Part shown: positions 16,572-19,097 of the stretch, in pieces
Position numbering within the stretch: the stretch's first letter is position 1
Layout: every line of letters starts with the position of its first letter
NCBI GenBank assembly: GCA_017411235.1
Contig: JAFPMR010000236.1
Location: 1 to 19,097, forward strand
Direction: 5' to 3'
DNA length: 19,097 nucleotides
From: Bacilli bacterium
GTDB lineage: Bacteria > Bacillota_I > Bacilli_A > RF39 > UBA660
Notes under the pieces: generated by a model
Seen by the model: the letters and a program-made list of their open reading frames with translations, nothing else
Told to the model about the DNA's origin: nothing
Databases searched by the model: none
Translations under genes and position numbers: made by a program

Positions 16572-19097
16572 ATGGAATACTTTAAAAAGTATTTTAATGA
16601 AGTTGAGGAAAAAGATTGGTTGGCAGAAGAAGTTAAAGTTAGATGTCCTTTTCATGAGGATACTAACCCTTCTGCATCAATCAATACTATGAAAAATCTA
16701 TTTCATTGTTGGGTATGTAATGTTGGTTATAATGAAGAACAATTTATAGCTAAGATGAACAATATACCAACTACAGAAGCAATCAAATTACTAGATAAAT
16801 ATAATATTAATAATGACTGGGATGTTAATAAGGGTTCACTATGGTCAGACGATAAGTTCTTAAACAAAGTTAGAGATTTAGGATTATCTGATGAAACAAT
16901 TAATGATCTTAATCTAGGAACAGTAAAGTTTAATAATTCAAATAAAAGACTACTAGGAATACCTGTGTTTTATAATAACATTCTTGTAGATGTAAGAAAA
17001 TATAATTTATTAAAATATGAAGGACTACCAAAGGTTAGTTCAAATGAAGATGCTGAAAGTGGTTGGCTTATTCCTTATGATACCTTTTTAGAGAGTGATG
17101 AAGTATGTTATCTTTTTGAGGGGGAGAAAGATATGCTTATTGCTAGAGAACAAGGAATTAATGCATATACATTAACTTGTGGAGCAGGAGCAACTCCTAA
17201 CTCTAAGATATTAGGTTCATTTAAAGATAAAGATATAGTACTATGCTATGATAATGATGAAGCAGGTAGAAACGGTATGGTAAATGTCTTTAAATGCATA
17301 AAAGATATAGCAAAAGATGTAAAATATATAAAGATAGGTGATGTTGTTAAAGAGGAGAAAGAAGATTTCTATGATTATATTACAAAATATAATGGAGATA
17401 TATTTGAATTTTATTCGCTTGAACAACATCATTTTAATTTAGATGAAATTGAAAAGAATGTTAGAATTACAATAAAGGAAGCATTAAACGAGAATAGATT
17501 AAGAAAAAGATTAAAAAGTGTTATAACAGTTACTAGTGAATTCCAAGATCCTTACTCAGTTCCTACTATTGTAGAGTTTGAGAAAGTTGCTGAAAAAGGT
17601 TCTAAAAGTGAAATAATGCTTGAAGGAGAAAAAAGAAGTTGGTTTCTAGAAGATAGAAATATAGTACAAATGTTAGAGCTTATAGAAGCTAATGCTAAAG
17701 ATGTAGAGGTTAAAAACAAGCTTAAGAGCTATGTAGGAATACCAAACGGAGAGCCTTTTGTAGAAATAAAAATGAAAGAGCCTAAAACAGTTTATAAAAC
17801 TACAGTTGTAGATAAAGATATTGATGGTTCTGCTCAAAGCTTAGACTTATATAGTTTTGAGAGATTAGATGTTGGTGGTCAGTATGTTATAGATTATATA
17901 ATATATCCACATCCTACAAAACATCAAAAACTTGTAGCAATATGTTTCAAGTCTATACCAGTACACGATAATAGAAACTACATAACAAATAAAGAAGTAC
18001 TAAAGTTATTCCAGCATGAAGGAACAATAGAAGAAAGACTAGATTATTTATATCAGAGTGCTAAACATCATATAGCAAAACACTTGAACTTCAATATATG
18101 GTTAATGAGTGATTTAGTTTTTAATTCAATTTTGGATTTTGACTATGGTGGAAAAATGAGAGGTTGCTTAGATGTATTCTTCTTAGGAGATACACAAGTT
18201 GGTAAATCTGAAACAACAGGAGAATTAGTTAAGTTATATAACTTTGGTCATTTCTTATCACTTAAAACATCAACTACTGTAGGTCTTATTGGTGGTTCTA
18301 GTAAGGTTGATGGATCATTTTGTAATACAATAGGTTCTATACCTAGACAACATAAAAGACTAGCTGTACTTGAGGAATTTAGTGGTGCTAGACCTGATTT
18401 TATTAAGACTATGACAGACATACGAAGTAGTAACGAGTTAAGACTTTCTAGAGTTAGTGGAGAACTAATAGTACCTTGTAAACTAAGAATGATAACTATA
18501 TCAAATCCAGTAAATGATGAGAATGGAAATCCTAGATTTTTGAATACATTCCCTAATGGTGTTATGCCACTTATGGAGCTTATTAAAAGTGCTGAGGATG
18601 TATCAAGATATGATGGTTTCCTACTTATTCCTAAAGTTGAAAAAAGAATAAATCCATTTGCTTATACATTACAAGGAACTCCTATACCAAAAGAAGCTTA
18701 TCAAAATAAAATAAATTGGGTAGCAACTAGAGAAGTTGATAATGTTAAATTTGCAGAAGGTGTAGAAAGTTATATTTGGGAAAAAGCAGAAGAACTTAAT
18801 CAAATATTTGAGTGTAACTTCCCATTATTCGGAACTACAACATCTAAGAAACTAGCAAGATTTAGTGTAGCTCTAGCAAGTTTGCTTGTTAATGTTGATG
18901 ATACTTATGAGAATATAATAGTTACTAAAGAAATTGTAGATTATATGGTTAAATATCTTACAAGTATTTATGATGACGATGTATTCAAACTAAAAGATTA
19001 TGCAAATGAATACAGAGCTTATAGTATTTGTACTGATGCTGATATTAAAGATTTACAAGATTTATATGCTAGAAATGCAACATTATTTAATTTCTTA
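16572..19097 (+). CDS. Primase-helicase: CHC2-type zinc finger, TOPRIM and MCM-like AAA+ parts (partial)
   Basis: At least 842 aa, open through the window edge. From ATG 16572, with AAGG about 11 nt upstream. Residues 25-49 form a zinc finger of CHC2 style (C25-x2-H28, C46-x2-C49, with FHCWVC). Next is a TOPRIM domain: EGEKD at 183-187 and YDNDEAG at 226-232, the acidic residues that bind metal for primer synthesis. After a long middle part comes an AAA+ ATPase: Walker A GDTQVGKS at 539-546, Walker B LAVLEEF at 597-603, and sensor ITISNP at 641-646. That trio resembles MCM helicases (GDPxxxKS, hhhDEF, ANP) more than the DnaB/Twinkle folds usual after TOPRIM. It would prime and unwind DNA at the fork. 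Confidence 0.88.
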   Translation, partial: MEYFKKYFNEVEEKDWLAEEVKVRCPFHEDTNPSASINTMKNLFHCWVCNVGYNEEQFIAKMNNIPTTEAIKLLDKYNINNDWDVNKGSLWSDDKFLNKVRDLGLSDETINDLNLGTVKFNNSNKRLLGIPVFYNNILVDVRKYNLLKYEGLPKVSSNEDAESGWLIPYDTFLESDEVCYLFEGEKDMLIAREQGINAYTLTCGAGATPNSKILGSFKDKDIVLCYDNDEAGRNGMVNVFKCIKDIAKDVKYIKIGDVVKEEKEDFYDYITKYNGDIFEFYSLEQHHFNLDEIEKNVRITIKEALNENRLRKRLKSVITVTSEFQDPYSVPTIVEFEKVAEKGSKSEIMLEGEKRSWFLEDRNIVQMLELIEANAKDVEVKNKLKSYVGIPNGEPFVEIKMKEPKTVYKTTVVDKDIDGSAQSLDLYSFERLDVGGQYVIDYIIYPHPTKHQKLVAICFKSIPVHDNRNYITNKEVLKLFQHEGTIEERLDYLYQSAKHHIAKHLNFNIWLMSDLVFNSILDFDYGGKMRGCLDVFFLGDTQVGKSETTGELVKLYNFGHFLSLKTSTTVGLIGGSSKVDGSFCNTIGSIPRQHKRLAVLEEFSGARPDFIKTMTDIRSSNELRLSRVSGELIVPCKLRMITISNPVNDENGNPRFLNTFPNGVMPLMELIKSAEDVSRYDGFLLIPKVEKRINPFAYTLQGTPIPKEAYQNKINWVATREVDNVKFAEGVESYIWEKAEELNQIFECNFPLFGTTTSKKLARFSVALASLLVNVDDTYENIIVTKEIVDYMVKYLTSIYDDDVFKLKDYANEYRAYSICTDADIKDLQDLYARNATLFNFL

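Noticed and set aside
16353..17432. Minus-strand ORFs opposite the SSB-like and primase genes
   Set aside because: They are Phe/Ile-rich shadows of the long plus-strand genes, which have clear domain motifs.

Overview
This window reads as part of a tailed double-stranded DNA phage or prophage genome with a low-GC Firmicutes-type host, probably an anaerobic gut bacterium. The evidence is a terminase pair, strong AAAGGAG-type ribosome binding sites, TTGACA/TATAAT promoters with extended -10 elements, dense short-gene operons, and small-protein families that I recall from gut Clostridia phages (from memory, not searched). The standard bacterial code fits: TGG is used for Trp and TAA, TAG and TGA all act as stops. 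I see no tRNA, rRNA, integrase, transposon or CRISPR array.

Layout. The window has two divergent arms. The left arm (1-5610) is all on the minus strand. In transcription order it holds a sigma-region-4-like HTH protein (5317-5610); a unit of a coiled-coil protein, a small helical protein and a Gly/Cys-rich membrane-type protein (3753-5256); a unit of a beta-sandwich protein, a 61-aa protein, a Gly/Tyr-rich protein and a papain-like protein (2065-3547); a possible free-standing small RNA (about 1879-2006); and the terminase small and large subunits (1-1702), the large one cut by the window edge. Each unit except the terminase pair ends in a visible hairpin terminator, and several candidate promoters were located.

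The centre (5611-6879) has no credible gene. It holds a very AT-rich block with two near-perfect palindromes and about ten copies of an AAAAGTTATT-type repeat on both strands. Next come three tandem, nearly identical rightward promoters and a roughly 400-nt leader of higher GC content with several nested or mutually exclusive helices. This looks like the control hub, and possibly the replication origin.

The right arm (6880-19097) is one long rightward gene set with no terminator seen. It begins with about 15 tightly packed small, mostly acidic genes of unknown role (6880-10778), interrupted by a probable leaderless gene at 9864. Then follow an SNF2-type helicase (10796-12178), eight more small genes (12195-14303), and a recombination/replication module: a DUF1071-like single-strand annealing protein, an unknown 231-aa protein, a DUF669-like putative single-strand DNA-binding protein, and a large primase-helicase with CHC2-type zinc finger, TOPRIM and MCM-like AAA+ parts, which runs off the right edge.

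Together the right arm looks like early takeover, recombination and replication functions, and the left arm like late regulation, virion-associated proteins and DNA packaging.
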